Assembly: GCA_902489595.1 (NCBI GenBank)
Contig: CABUAS010000030.1
Location: 1-19,450 of the forward strand
DNA: 19,450 nt
Reading direction: 5' to 3'
DNA from: an uncultured Oscillospiraceae bacterium
GTDB taxonomy: Bacteria; Bacillota; Clostridia; Oscillospirales; Acutalibacteraceae
Position numbers and translations under genes: made by a program. Below, in pieces: positions 12,969-19,450 of this stretch (the first letter of the stretch is position 1; the number at the start of each line of letters is the position of its first letter). The notes beneath the pieces are model-generated. The model searched no databases, was not told the origin of the DNA, and worked only from the letters and a program-made list of their open reading frames with translations.

Positions 12969-14555
12969 ATGAAAAAATCATTAAGTTTTTTACTTGCAGT
13001 TGTTATGATGATTTCGTCATTTTCTGTTGGTTTAACGACGGCGTTTGCTGCCGATGTGCTGAATGCTGAAATTGAAGTTACTTATCAGCAGACAGAAGCA
13101 AGAAGTATGTTAAGTCTTATTAATAATTTCAGGAAAAGCAGTTATGCATGGTACTGGAAAGAAAATAATAAAGACAAAGTTACCTGCCGCGGTCTTTCAA
13201 ATCTTGTTTATGATTATGACCTTGAGAAAATCGCTATGCAGCGCGCGGCTGAAGTTGCGGTTAAATTTTCTCATATCAGACCGAACGGTGAATCGTGGTA
13301 CAGTGCATATCCGTACAGAGTATATATGTCATGCGGCGAAAATATTGCGGCAGGCTATGTAGATGCACAAGATGTGTTTATCGGCTGGCGTGAAGATAAT
13401 GAAAATTACGACGGTCAGGGTCACAGAAGAAATATGCTCAGCAGTGATTATGCGGCTGTCGGTATTGCCTGTGCAGAATATGGCGGCGTTAAATACTGGG
13501 TTCAGGAATTCGGTTCACCTGCTAAAAACGTAACGCCGACTGCGGCAAACAACGCAAAAACAGGCGTTGAATTTGATGTAAATACTTCTGATATGAAAAA
13601 TGTAAATATCACCGCCGATGTGAAAAATATTGACATCAAAACAGGCGAGCCTGCCGATTTGCCGATTGTATCGGTTGATTTTATGATGGAGGATATCAGA
13701 CCCGTAAAAACGGTGATTAATTCATCTGTTACACCTGAATGGACTGTTGAGGATAACAGCGTGGTTCAGATTTTTGACGGCAAAATCGTTGCGCTTAAAG
13801 AGGGTCAAACTACAGTCACTGCCACAGTTATGGGTAAAAAAATTTCAATTCCGATTACTGTAACAATCAGTGAAAATGAATGCAGCCACACAAGCGTTAA
13901 GTGGGTCGGCGACGGTAAAATTGTCGCAAAACAGTGCCAAAAATGTGGCAGAATTCTTGTAACACTTCCGTTTGATGATCTTGGAAACTTCGTTTATTAC
14001 GGCGATTTTGTTGAGTATACGTCAGTAAGCAACAAGTTCATTACGGGCACAAATCCGCCTGAAAGAACGCTGTTTTCGCCGACGATGCCGATAACAAGAG
14101 CAATGTTTGTAACTATTCTTTACCGTATGGCAGGTGAACCGTATAAGAACGCAAATCCGTATCTGTCAACACCGTTTACTGATATTACAGACAAAAGCGT
14201 TTACTATTACGATGCCGCTTGTTGGGCGCTGAAAAACGGCATTACAACCGAAACAACTTTCAAACCGTTTGATAACGTAAGCCGTGAGCAGACTGCATCA
14301 TTCCTTTTCAGATATGCAAAGGATAACGGAAAACTCGGCGACGATTCATACAAAAACGTAAATCTTGCAAATTATCCCGATTATAACAGCGTTCACGGCT
14401 GGGCAGTTGAGGCTATGCAGTGGGCAAATTATAATGGTATGATTACAGGTACACAGCAGGGTTATATAAATCCGCAGGGCGCAACTCAGCGTATCCACGC
14501 AACAAAGATTTTGTACGGTTTCGGCAAAACGTGCAATATCGGCAATTTTGGATAA
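12969..14555 (+). CDS. Secreted CAP/SCP-domain protein with Big2-like and SLH domains
   Basis: A 528-residue surface protein. A signal peptide covers 1-28 (cleavage after AFA). A CAP (SCP/PR-1, YkwD-like) domain spans about 46-183 with the cavity residues His102 (FSHIRPNG), Glu124 (GENIAAGY) and His152 (GHRRNML). A bacterial Ig-like (Big2-type) domain follows at about 225-298, ending in 'GQTTVTATVMGKKISIPITV'. A short CSH...W...CQKCG segment (about 303-328) resembles a small metal- or disulfide-stabilised ribbon common in Clostridia surface proteins. Three SLH-type repeats (about 340-528) end the protein and should tether it to secondary cell wall polymer. The ATG has AAAAGGAG nine bases upstream. 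The function of CAP domains in bacteria is not settled. Next on the DNA are repeats and a terminator, so the gene stands alone. Confidence 0.92.
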   Translation: MKKSLSFLLAVVMMISSFSVGLTTAFAADVLNAEIEVTYQQTEARSMLSLINNFRKSSYAWYWKENNKDKVTCRGLSNLVYDYDLEKIAMQRAAEVAVKFSHIRPNGESWYSAYPYRVYMSCGENIAAGYVDAQDVFIGWREDNENYDGQGHRRNMLSSDYAAVGIACAEYGGVKYWVQEFGSPAKNVTPTAANNAKTGVEFDVNTSDMKNVNITADVKNIDIKTGEPADLPIVSVDFMMEDIRPVKTVINSSVTPEWTVEDNSVVQIFDGKIVALKEGQTTVTATVMGKKISIPITVTISENECSHTSVKWVGDGKIVAKQCQKCGRILVTLPFDDLGNFVYYGDFVEYTSVSNKFITGTNPPERTLFSPTMPITRAMFVTILYRMAGEPYKNANPYLSTPFTDITDKSVYYYDAACWALKNGITTETTFKPFDNVSREQTASFLFRYAKDNGKLGDDSYKNVNLANYPDYNSVHGWAVEAMQWANYNGMITGTQQGYINPQGATQRIHATKILYGFGKTCNIGNFG

Positions 14556-14566
14556 GTAAATGAAAA

Positions 14567-14593
14567 CGGGAGGGCCCGGAGACCCTCCCCTAC
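14567..14593 (-). repeat. REP-like palindromic hairpin (reverse orientation)
   Basis: Reverse complement of the GTAGGG-type palindrome (stem GGGAGGG/CCCTCCC), only 12 bases beyond the CAP-SLH stop codon. It is almost identical to 6715-6741 when reversed. Confidence 0.65.
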
Positions 14594-14621
14594 AGAATAT
14601 CAATAACGTTATGGTAACAAC

Positions 14622-14710
14622 CGTAGGGCGGTGTGGTCTCACCTGTCGGTTCGGTCGGTGCTTCTGCGATGCAGAGGTGTCCACCGGACACCCGCACCCT
14701 CACACCGCCA
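14622..14710 (+). repeat. 90-bp composite hairpin repeat, copy 2
   Basis: Same core as 6565-6654. Here the outer arms pair perfectly over nine bases (GGCGGTGTG with CACACCGCC), enclosing the two inner hairpins (TCTGC/GCAGA and GGTGTCC/GGACACC). Confidence 0.77.
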
Positions 14711-14718
14711 TAAAATAC

Positions 14719-14757
14719 AAAAAGCCTTTTCGACTGTAAATATTGAAAAGGCTTTTT
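14719..14757. terminator. Bidirectional terminator between CAP-SLH and ECF genes
   Basis: Arms 14719-14731 and 14745-14757 (core AAAAGCCTTTTC/GAAAAGGCTTTT) form a 13-bp stem with a 13-base loop. A and T tails on either side suit both converging transcripts. Confidence 0.82.
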
Positions 14758-14762
14758 TACTA

Positions 14763-15290
14763 TTAATCTTTAATATATTTCTGAATTTTAACGGCGTCAA
14801 GTGCAAGTCCGATTATGATAAATACTACTGCACTGCCGACTGCCTGAATAATGCTGAACGGCACTGAAGTCCACGCAGTGGGGAAAGAATACATAAGTCC
14901 CTCGGCGAGCAGGTAGCCGAAAATCGTTATAAGACCCGAAACAATAACCATAGGCACGGTATACCAATTTATGATTTTGTTTTTGCCCGTTTTCTTTTTA
15001 TAAAGCGACATCATAATGATAAACGGAACTGCGTTGAGCGCCTTTATAATCGCTGTCGGAATTGCCCATACTGCGGCGCCTGCAAGAATATCTGCAAGTG
15101 CTCCGCCGATTGCACCTGCCAATGCACCGAGAGGACCTAAAAGGCACGCCGCAAGGTAAATCATTGAGTCGCCGAAGTGCAGATAGCCGTCGTTTATTCC
15201 CGTCGGCATTTTAACGAATGCCGTGAAAACGGCTATGATTGCCGCCATTAAGCCGGTAAAGCAGATTTTTATTACTTTTTTATTTTTCAT
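14763..15290 (-). CDS. ECF transporter S component, probably for vitamin B6
   Basis: A 175-residue, very hydrophobic protein with about six membrane helices, matching the substrate-capture (S) component of energy-coupling-factor importers. Typical features are the small first helix after a Lys-rich start, 'GYLHFGDSMIYLAACLLGPLGALAGAIGGALADILAG' (about 35-71, described here by its key Gly/Asp pattern HFGD and GGALAD) and a terminal amphipathic region. S components share the cell's common EcfA/A'/T module, not encoded in this window. The gene overlaps the end of the pyridoxal kinase gene by 11 bases and has AGGAGG upstream of its ATG. From that neighbour I infer pyridoxine/pyridoxal uptake; a hydroxymethylpyrimidine substrate is the main alternative since these kinases can act on both. 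Confidence 0.85.
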   Translation of the reverse strand: MKNKKVIKICFTGLMAAIIAVFTAFVKMPTGINDGYLHFGDSMIYLAACLLGPLGALAGAIGGALADILAGAAVWAIPTAIIKALNAVPFIIMMSLYKKKTGKNKIINWYTVPMVIVSGLITIFGYLLAEGLMYSFPTAWTSVPFSIIQAVGSAVVFIIIGLALDAVKIQKYIKD

Positions 15291-16146
15291 TTTTGGTATA
15301 TCCTCCTAATTCTGCTAAAAATTTTTCAAAATGAACACCGTCGGCAGGGTTGTAATCGCCGTTTGTGTCACGTATCGTTTCATTAATTGCTTTGCCGATG
15401 AAATTGACTGCGCACGAAACGGCATTTAAAAGCGTTTCGCCTGCCGTGCATTTTGCAGTGATAATTGATGAAAGAATGTCACCCGTGCCCGAAAAACTGC
15501 CGCCGAGTGCTTTCGTTTTTACAACATCAAAGCTGCCGCCGTCAAATACTGCGTTTGCAATTATATCGCCGTTAAGGTGAATACCGCTGACTGCGATTTT
15601 TAAATTTCTTTCGCTTTTTCTGCAAAGGCTTTCACACATAATATGAACCGCCGTCAGTTTATTGCCGTCAGACAGGGAATTTACAACATTGAAATCATCG
15701 TCACACAGTATACACAGTTCGGTAAGATTCGGTGTGATAATATCCGCTTTTTTTGCAAGGCATTTTATTGCGTTTACGCATTCCTTTGTGTAGCAGTCAT
15801 AAACTGCGCCGTCGTCTGCCATAACGGGGTCAACAACAACGAGTGTGCCGTCTTTTTTGAAATAATCAATAAAATCGGCAATGATTTCGCCCTGCTTCGG
15901 GTTTGAAATAAAGCCTGTCAGAATTCCGTCAAAATCAGGGTTAAGATTTTTGATTTTGCCAATAACGGCAGGCAGTTCATCTGTTAAATCTTTGCAGAAA
16001 TAATCGTCGTAGCCTGTTTGGTTTGAAAGCACGGCGGTCGTTATCGGGCAGCACTGTGCTTTAAGCACGGAAATAATCGGAATTGCGGCAGTAAGCGAGC
16101 ATTTGCCGAAGCCCGATAAATCGTTTATTACAGCAATTTTTTTCAT
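15280..16146 (-). CDS. Pyridoxal/pyridoxamine kinase (PdxY/PdxK-type)
   Basis: A 288-residue ribokinase-superfamily enzyme that phosphorylates vitamin B6 vitamers with ATP in PLP salvage. It starts IAVINDLSGFGKCSLTAAIP, typical of the pyridoxal kinase branch, and has 'TGYDDYF' in the substrate lid region, VVVDPVMADDG (103-113), DIITPNLTE (135-143) and the anion-hole/catalytic motif GTGD at 220-223 with base Asp223. Length fits the family. The ATG at 16146 has GGAGG nine bases ahead. It is the first gene of a two-gene operon with an ECF S component, so uptake and trapping of vitamin B6 are probably coupled. Specificity for pyridoxal rather than hydroxymethylpyrimidine is inferred from the first motif. 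No convincing promoter or riboswitch was found in the 230 bases upstream. Confidence 0.88.
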   Translation of the reverse strand: MKKIAVINDLSGFGKCSLTAAIPIISVLKAQCCPITTAVLSNQTGYDDYFCKDLTDELPAVIGKIKNLNPDFDGILTGFISNPKQGEIIADFIDYFKKDGTLVVVDPVMADDGAVYDCYTKECVNAIKCLAKKADIITPNLTELCILCDDDFNVVNSLSDGNKLTAVHIMCESLCRKSERNLKIAVSGIHLNGDIIANAVFDGGSFDVVKTKALGGSFSGTGDILSSIITAKCTAGETLLNAVSCAVNFIGKAINETIRDTNGDYNPADGVHFEKFLAELGGYTKNEK

Positions 16147-16376
16147 AGCAGTATACCTCCGTGCGTTATTGTTTAAGCATAGGCTAAGTATATATCAAAA
16201 CTGTATTTAAATAAATAGACAGAAATTAATAATTTTTAGGGTACAATTTTTGCAAAATCAATTTTTTTATGAAAATTTTAAGCAATCTTCATTTTAAATT
16301 AATAATATGTTTATTGTTATATGAATATCCTTGTGTTAAAATAAGCATATAATTTATCAGGACGGGTAAAAATTTT

Positions 16377-17126
16377 ATGAAAATTGAAAAGGGATCAACT
16401 GTTTTGAAATATATTTTAATTGTTTTGGGAATTGTACTTTTAATATGGTATCTGTGCCCGCTTGTTGCGTCAAACTTTAACGCAGGCACGCTTTTCGGAA
16501 TTATTGGCTGTGTTTTTCTTATTTTATTCGGTGCGTTTTTTGAAAAACTGCCGTCTGCCGCAAAAATCACGATTTTTTCGCTGATAGGTGTTTTTGTTGC
16601 CGTTATAGTTCTGCCGATTTCGTTTAATATTGCACGGTATTCCGATTATAAAACAGATGACGGAGCGAAGACCGTTATCGTTTTGGGGTGCAGAGTAAGG
16701 GGTGAAACGCCGAGCAAGTTTCTTTATGACAGAAGCCTTGCCGCCGCCGAATATTTGCAGGATAATCCCGACGCTGTTGTGATTGCCTCGGGCGGTCAGG
16801 GCGAAGGCGAAAATATATCTGAGGCAGAATGTATTAAGAGGGTTCTTGTTGAACACGGTATTGAAGAGGGCAGAATTATTAAAGAAGATAAATCAACGAA
16901 TACAAATGAAAATTTACTGTTTTCAAAGGAAATTATTGTAAGTAATAATCTCAGTGAAGATGTTGTTATTGTTACAAATGAGTTTCACGAGTACAGGGCA
17001 AAGCTTTACTGCGACAGGCACGGACTTGATTTTCATTCAAAAAGCAGTCACACTCCGCTCTATTCGATTTTGACTTATTATACAAGAGAGATTCTGGGTA
17101 TTGTGAAGTTGAAAATTTTCGGGTGA
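16377..17126 (+). CDS. YdcF/SanA/ElyC-type DUF218 membrane protein
   Basis: A 249-residue protein with three membrane helices (about 11-27, 38-55 and 65-84) followed by an extracytoplasmic DUF218 domain (about 98-240). Domain motifs are seen: 'TVIVLGCRVRGETPSKFLYDRSL' at its start (key residues GCR and DRS), 'VIASGGQGEGENISEAE', 'DKSTNTNENLLFS' and 'VVIVTNEFHEYRAKLY'. E. coli relatives (SanA, ElyC, YdcF) affect envelope integrity and peptidoglycan or lipid-carrier metabolism; the biochemical activity is not established. The ATG at 16377 follows a GGACGGG stretch, a weak ribosome site. A TATAAT at 16348-16353 may be its -10, without a good -35. It is divergent from the pyridoxal kinase gene and ends at a shared terminator. 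Confidence 0.88.
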   Translation: MKIEKGSTVLKYILIVLGIVLLIWYLCPLVASNFNAGTLFGIIGCVFLILFGAFFEKLPSAAKITIFSLIGVFVAVIVLPISFNIARYSDYKTDDGAKTVIVLGCRVRGETPSKFLYDRSLAAAEYLQDNPDAVVIASGGQGEGENISEAECIKRVLVEHGIEEGRIIKEDKSTNTNENLLFSKEIIVSNNLSEDVVIVTNEFHEYRAKLYCDRHGLDFHSKSSHTPLYSILTYYTREILGIVKLKIFG

Positions 17127-17163
17127 ATGAAAAAATTTTTTATTGTTAAAAAATAAAACAAAA

Positions 17164-17195
17164 CAGACGGCTCACTATGAACCGTCTGCTTTTTA
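17164..17195. terminator. Bidirectional terminator between DUF218 and cpsB-like genes
   Basis: Perfect 7-bp stem CAGACGG/CCGTCTG (17164-17170 with 17182-17188) and an 11-base loop, with a T-run after it and an A-rich stretch before it. The minus-strand cpsB-like gene ends at 17193, within the T-run. Confidence 0.78.
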
Positions 17196-17909
17196 TTTCG
17201 TCAAAATGTTGGCGTTATTAATCAAAACTCTGATTGCTTCGTCGCCGTATTTATCTTTGATTGCCTTAACGCCTGCCGAATAATCGGGCGGGCGAGAGGT
17301 AAGGTTATGGCAGTCTGAGCCGATAAGGTGAATTCTGCCGCTTTCAAGATATTTAAAAAGTTTCTTTTTTGTGTGGCGTGAGCCATCCGCAAAAGAACTG
17401 ATATTTACCTGCGTAAGGCAGCCGAGTTCGATAAATGCATCAAGTTTGCCCTTATCCTCCATCAAAGCGCCGTAGCGTTCAATATGGGCAAGAATCGGCT
17501 TAACATTATAATCAACGCACATATTTGCAAGTCTGTCATAGCTTTGCGACGAAAAAGTGCTTGAAAACGGGTGTTCAATCAGAATATAACGTGAATTGCC
17601 TATGCAAAGCGGCGATAAATCATCGTTATGAAAAAGATATTTTGAAATATAAACTTCTGCCGCAGGAAAAATTTCAGGACTTCCGGGAGGCAGTGCACGC
17701 TTTAATTTTTCATATGCTGCGTTTCGCTTTGCAACGAAGTCATCAAGTGAAATGCTGTCGCTGTAATAATGCGATGTGGAAATAATTTTTTCTGCGCCCT
17801 GCATTTGCAGTTTCTGTACCATACGAACGCTTTCTTCCACGCTTTTTGCGCCGTCGTCAAGTTCAGGCAGAATGTGGCAGTGTGTTTCAACAAGATTTTT
17901 AACGAACAT
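17193..17909 (-). CDS. CpsB/YwqE-type tyrosine-protein phosphatase
   Basis: A 238-residue PHP-fold manganese-dependent phosphatase of the CpsB/CapC/YwqE family, which dephosphorylates the tyrosine tail of the cognate BY-kinase and so controls capsule or exopolysaccharide chain assembly. Motifs: VETHCHILPELDDGAK at the start (His10, His12, Asp18-Asp19), STSHYY (His47), LIEHPF, ILAHIERYG and the terminal LIGSDCHN. Length is normal. It begins 17 bases after the kinase gene with GGTGAT before the ATG at 17909, and is the last gene of the module here. It is a second, unrelated-function PHP protein in this window, distinct from the CehA-type one at 10486. Confidence 0.94.
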   Translation of the reverse strand: MFVKNLVETHCHILPELDDGAKSVEESVRMVQKLQMQGAEKIISTSHYYSDSISLDDFVAKRNAAYEKLKRALPPGSPEIFPAAEVYISKYLFHNDDLSPLCIGNSRYILIEHPFSSTFSSQSYDRLANMCVDYNVKPILAHIERYGALMEDKGKLDAFIELGCLTQVNISSFADGSRHTKKKLFKYLESGRIHLIGSDCHNLTSRPPDYSAGVKAIKDKYGDEAIRVLINNANILTK

Positions 17910-17926
17910 TTGTAATCACCAGCTTA

Positions 17927-18661
17927 TCAATATGCATCGTAGCCGTAGCCGTATTTGCCGTATCGTTTGCTTTTGTTTTCAACAAAATTAACAACAAAGC
18001 CTAAAATATTTGCCTGAATAAATCGTAAAGCGTCAATCGTTTTTTCAAGTTCGGGGTGAGTTGATGAATTCGATTTTACAACGACTATAATTCCGTCAGA
18101 CATTTTTATTACCGGCAGAGCGTCTGATACAACATTTATCGGCGGAGTATCAACAACGATATAATCAAAGTGCTTTGAGATTTCTTTAAGAAAATCCGTC
18201 ATAAGTTCCGACCCGAGAATTTCGGCAGGGTTCGGAGGGATTGAGCCGCTTGTTATAATAGAAAGATTTGCAATTTCGGTGGGGTGCACCGTATCAAACA
18301 AATCTGTACTGCGTGTTTTGCTGTTGGCTGCATCGCTTAAATAGTTTGTAAGCCCCGGAGCATTCGGGATTGAAAAATAGTGGTGAATTTTCGGCTTTCT
18401 CAAATCGCCGTCAATAAGCAGAACACGCTGGTCTGCCTGTGAAAGTGAAATTGCAAGGTTGATTGCGGTAGTTGTTTTGCCCTCGCTTGCGTTTGAGGAA
18501 GATACAACAATCGTTTTACAGCCGCTTTTGATGATTGAAAGCATAATATTTGTTCTTATGCTTTTGTAGGATTCTTCAATTCTGAATTTAAGTCCTGCGT
18601 CTATATCCTGGTCAATCAAAAGCTGGCACGGAAGATTGTAGGAGAGGTTATTTTTTGCCAT
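17927..18661 (-). CDS. CpsD/CapB-type bacterial tyrosine kinase (BY-kinase)
   Basis: A 244-residue cytoplasmic autokinase that, with its membrane partner, controls length and export of surface polysaccharide. Walker A is at 56-64 (SNASEGKTT, Lys62), Walker A' at 81-90 (LLIDGDLRKP) and Walker B at 168-174 (IVVDTPP). The C-terminus carries the autophosphorylation tyrosine cluster, RYGKYGYGYDAY, with Tyr234, 237, 239, 241 and 244. The Gram-positive arrangement, kinase and activator as separate chains, is seen: its start overlaps the CpsC-like gene by 14 bases and has AAGGAG ahead of the ATG. The phosphatase gene follows immediately. Confidence 0.96.
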   Translation of the reverse strand: MAKNNLSYNLPCQLLIDQDIDAGLKFRIEESYKSIRTNIMLSIIKSGCKTIVVSSSNASEGKTTTAINLAISLSQADQRVLLIDGDLRKPKIHHYFSIPNAPGLTNYLSDAANSKTRSTDLFDTVHPTEIANLSIITSGSIPPNPAEILGSELMTDFLKEISKHFDYIVVDTPPINVVSDALPVIKMSDGIIVVVKSNSSTHPELEKTIDALRFIQANILGFVVNFVENKSKRYGKYGYGYDAY

Positions 18662-19430
18662 TTTTTTTCATCTCCTTCTTTTTTTGTTTGCTTTCTTTGG
18701 ATTTTGAATTTGAACTGAATTCAGGAATTGAGCCGAGCACCGGAATTTTGTATTTTTCGGTAAGTTCTTCTTCGGTCTTGATGCGAACATCAAGCAAATC
18801 ACGCAGAATTATATAGGCGGCAGCAAGCACAAATCCTGCCATTGCGCCGATAAGGCACTTTTTTGCATAGCCTTTGCTTGCAGCAGTAACTGCTTTCATA
18901 GGCTTGTCTACAACAGTTGCTTTAACAAGACCGCCGTTGGTCTGATTCATTGTTTCAATAACACAGTCCTGCAGTGCAAGCGAAATGTTGTAACTGAGGT
19001 CGGCGTCAGTTGTAAGAATGTGAAGTTTAAACATTGCCGTGTTTTCAACTTTTTCAAAAGAAATAGCGTTTTTTACCTGATTTGCCGTTACATTTGTGCC
19101 GTGTTTTCTGTTGATTTCATCTGCAACAGACTGGTTGAAATCAGTTGTTTTGAAAATTTCAATAAATGTGTCAAGCATACCGATTGCATAACTTCTTTTG
19201 CTTGTTTCACTTGTTCTTTGCTGAACCGTTGAAGATGCAGTGCCTGACATTTCCTGATCTTTATCTTCTGCATAAGCAAGAAATTCGATTGACGATTTGT
19301 AGGTGAGTACTGTAAATTTTGCAGTATATGTGTATGCCGCAACAGCGCCTATCAGAAAGAAGATTAAAAGCAGATACCATTTTTTCAAAAGTGCAGTAAG
19401 TATCTTTTTTATGTTTTCGTCTATGTTCAA
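18648..19430 (-). CDS. CpsC/CapA-type Wzz-domain chain-length regulator and kinase activator
   Basis: About 260 residues: a membrane helix near the N-terminus (LLLIFFLIGAVAAYTYTA), a periplasm-like outer domain with Wzz features, a second helix (about 192-210) and a cytoplasmic tail with the polysaccharide co-polymerase signature IPVLGSIPE, then a strongly basic end (many Lys). It should bind and activate the CpsD-like kinase encoded next. A GTG at 19439 would add three residues, but it lies inside the GGGTGA ribosome site with no room for another; a TTG at 19430 has correct five-base spacing, so I prefer TTG. The module continues upstream past the window edge, where the promoter and other polysaccharide genes are expected. 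Confidence 0.93.
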   Translation of the reverse strand: MNIDENIKKILTALLKKWYLLLIFFLIGAVAAYTYTAKFTVLTYKSSIEFLAYAEDKDQEMSGTASSTVQQRTSETSKRSYAIGMLDTFIEIFKTTDFNQSVADEINRKHGTNVTANQVKNAISFEKVENTAMFKLHILTTDADLSYNISLALQDCVIETMNQTNGGLVKATVVDKPMKAVTAASKGYAKKCLIGAMAGFVLAAAYIILRDLLDVRIKTEEELTEKYKIPVLGSIPEFSSNSKSKESKQKKKEMKKNGKK

Positions 19431-19450
19431 AAAAGTCACCCTTTCATTAA

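Noticed and set aside
16147..16376. Riboswitch or strong promoter in the AT-rich gap between pyridoxal kinase and DUF218 genes
   Set aside because: Only a lone TATAAT (16348-16353) without a matching -35 was found, and no conserved leader structure or terminator.
1..19450. CRISPR arrays, defence islands, prophage or transposase genes
   Set aside because: No regularly spaced direct repeats and no coding sequence with such family motifs; the repeats present are dispersed palindromes.

Overview
The window reads as low-to-moderate GC chromosomal DNA from a Gram-positive anaerobe of the class Clostridia, most likely the Oscillospiraceae/Ruminococcaceae group (inference from protein style, split transketolase, a CpsB/C/D-type capsule module, SLH-anchored surface protein, ECF vitamin transport, GGTGAT-type ribosome binding sites and many short palindromic intergenic repeats). 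No tRNA, rRNA, CRISPR array, transposase or phage gene was seen. Almost all of it is housekeeping or envelope biology.

Layout. 1-1740 (minus strand): an nfeD - SPFH/band-7 operon preceded by a strong sigma-A promoter, an RNA that closely matches the yybP-ykoY manganese riboswitch, and an overlapping intrinsic terminator. 1741-3770: a ClC chloride/proton antiporter with an RCK_C tail, followed by a 158-bp multi-hairpin repeat. 3788-6422: an operon of rpe (pentose phosphate), a membrane-anchored DUF4015-type glycoside-hydrolase-like protein and a secreted cadherin-like beta-sandwich protein. 6423-6805: a gene-free cluster of palindromic repeats. 6806-8345: an MgtE Mg2+ transporter and a second copy of the multi-hairpin repeat. 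8382-10373: a two-gene transketolase operon with promoter and terminator. 10407-11966 (minus strand): a PHP metallohydrolase of the CehA/McbA type whose usual N-terminal domain is a separate gene, read from a promoter back-to-back with that of the next gene. 11939-12871: a PI-PLC X-domain protein. 12908-14757: a secreted CAP-Big2-SLH surface protein and terminator. 14763-16146 (minus strand): pyridoxal kinase plus an ECF S component, a vitamin B6 salvage pair. 16377-17126: a YdcF/SanA-type DUF218 membrane protein. 17193-19430 (minus strand): a CpsC-CpsD-CpsB polysaccharide-export control module that continues beyond the window.

How parts fit. Rpe and transketolase belong to the non-oxidative pentose phosphate pathway but sit in separate transcription units. 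Envelope functions recur: membrane quality control (NfeD/SPFH), wall-associated proteins (DUF4015, cadherin-like, CAP-SLH, DUF218) and capsule chain-length control with a tyrosine kinase/phosphatase pair.

The most noteworthy items are the predicted Mn2+ riboswitch in front of an SPFH/NfeD operon, the two-gene split of a CehA-type hydrolase sharing a back-to-back promoter region with a leader-poor PI-PLC gene, and at least four families of intergenic repeats, two of which show compensatory stem changes. I saw no clear new defence or mobile system.
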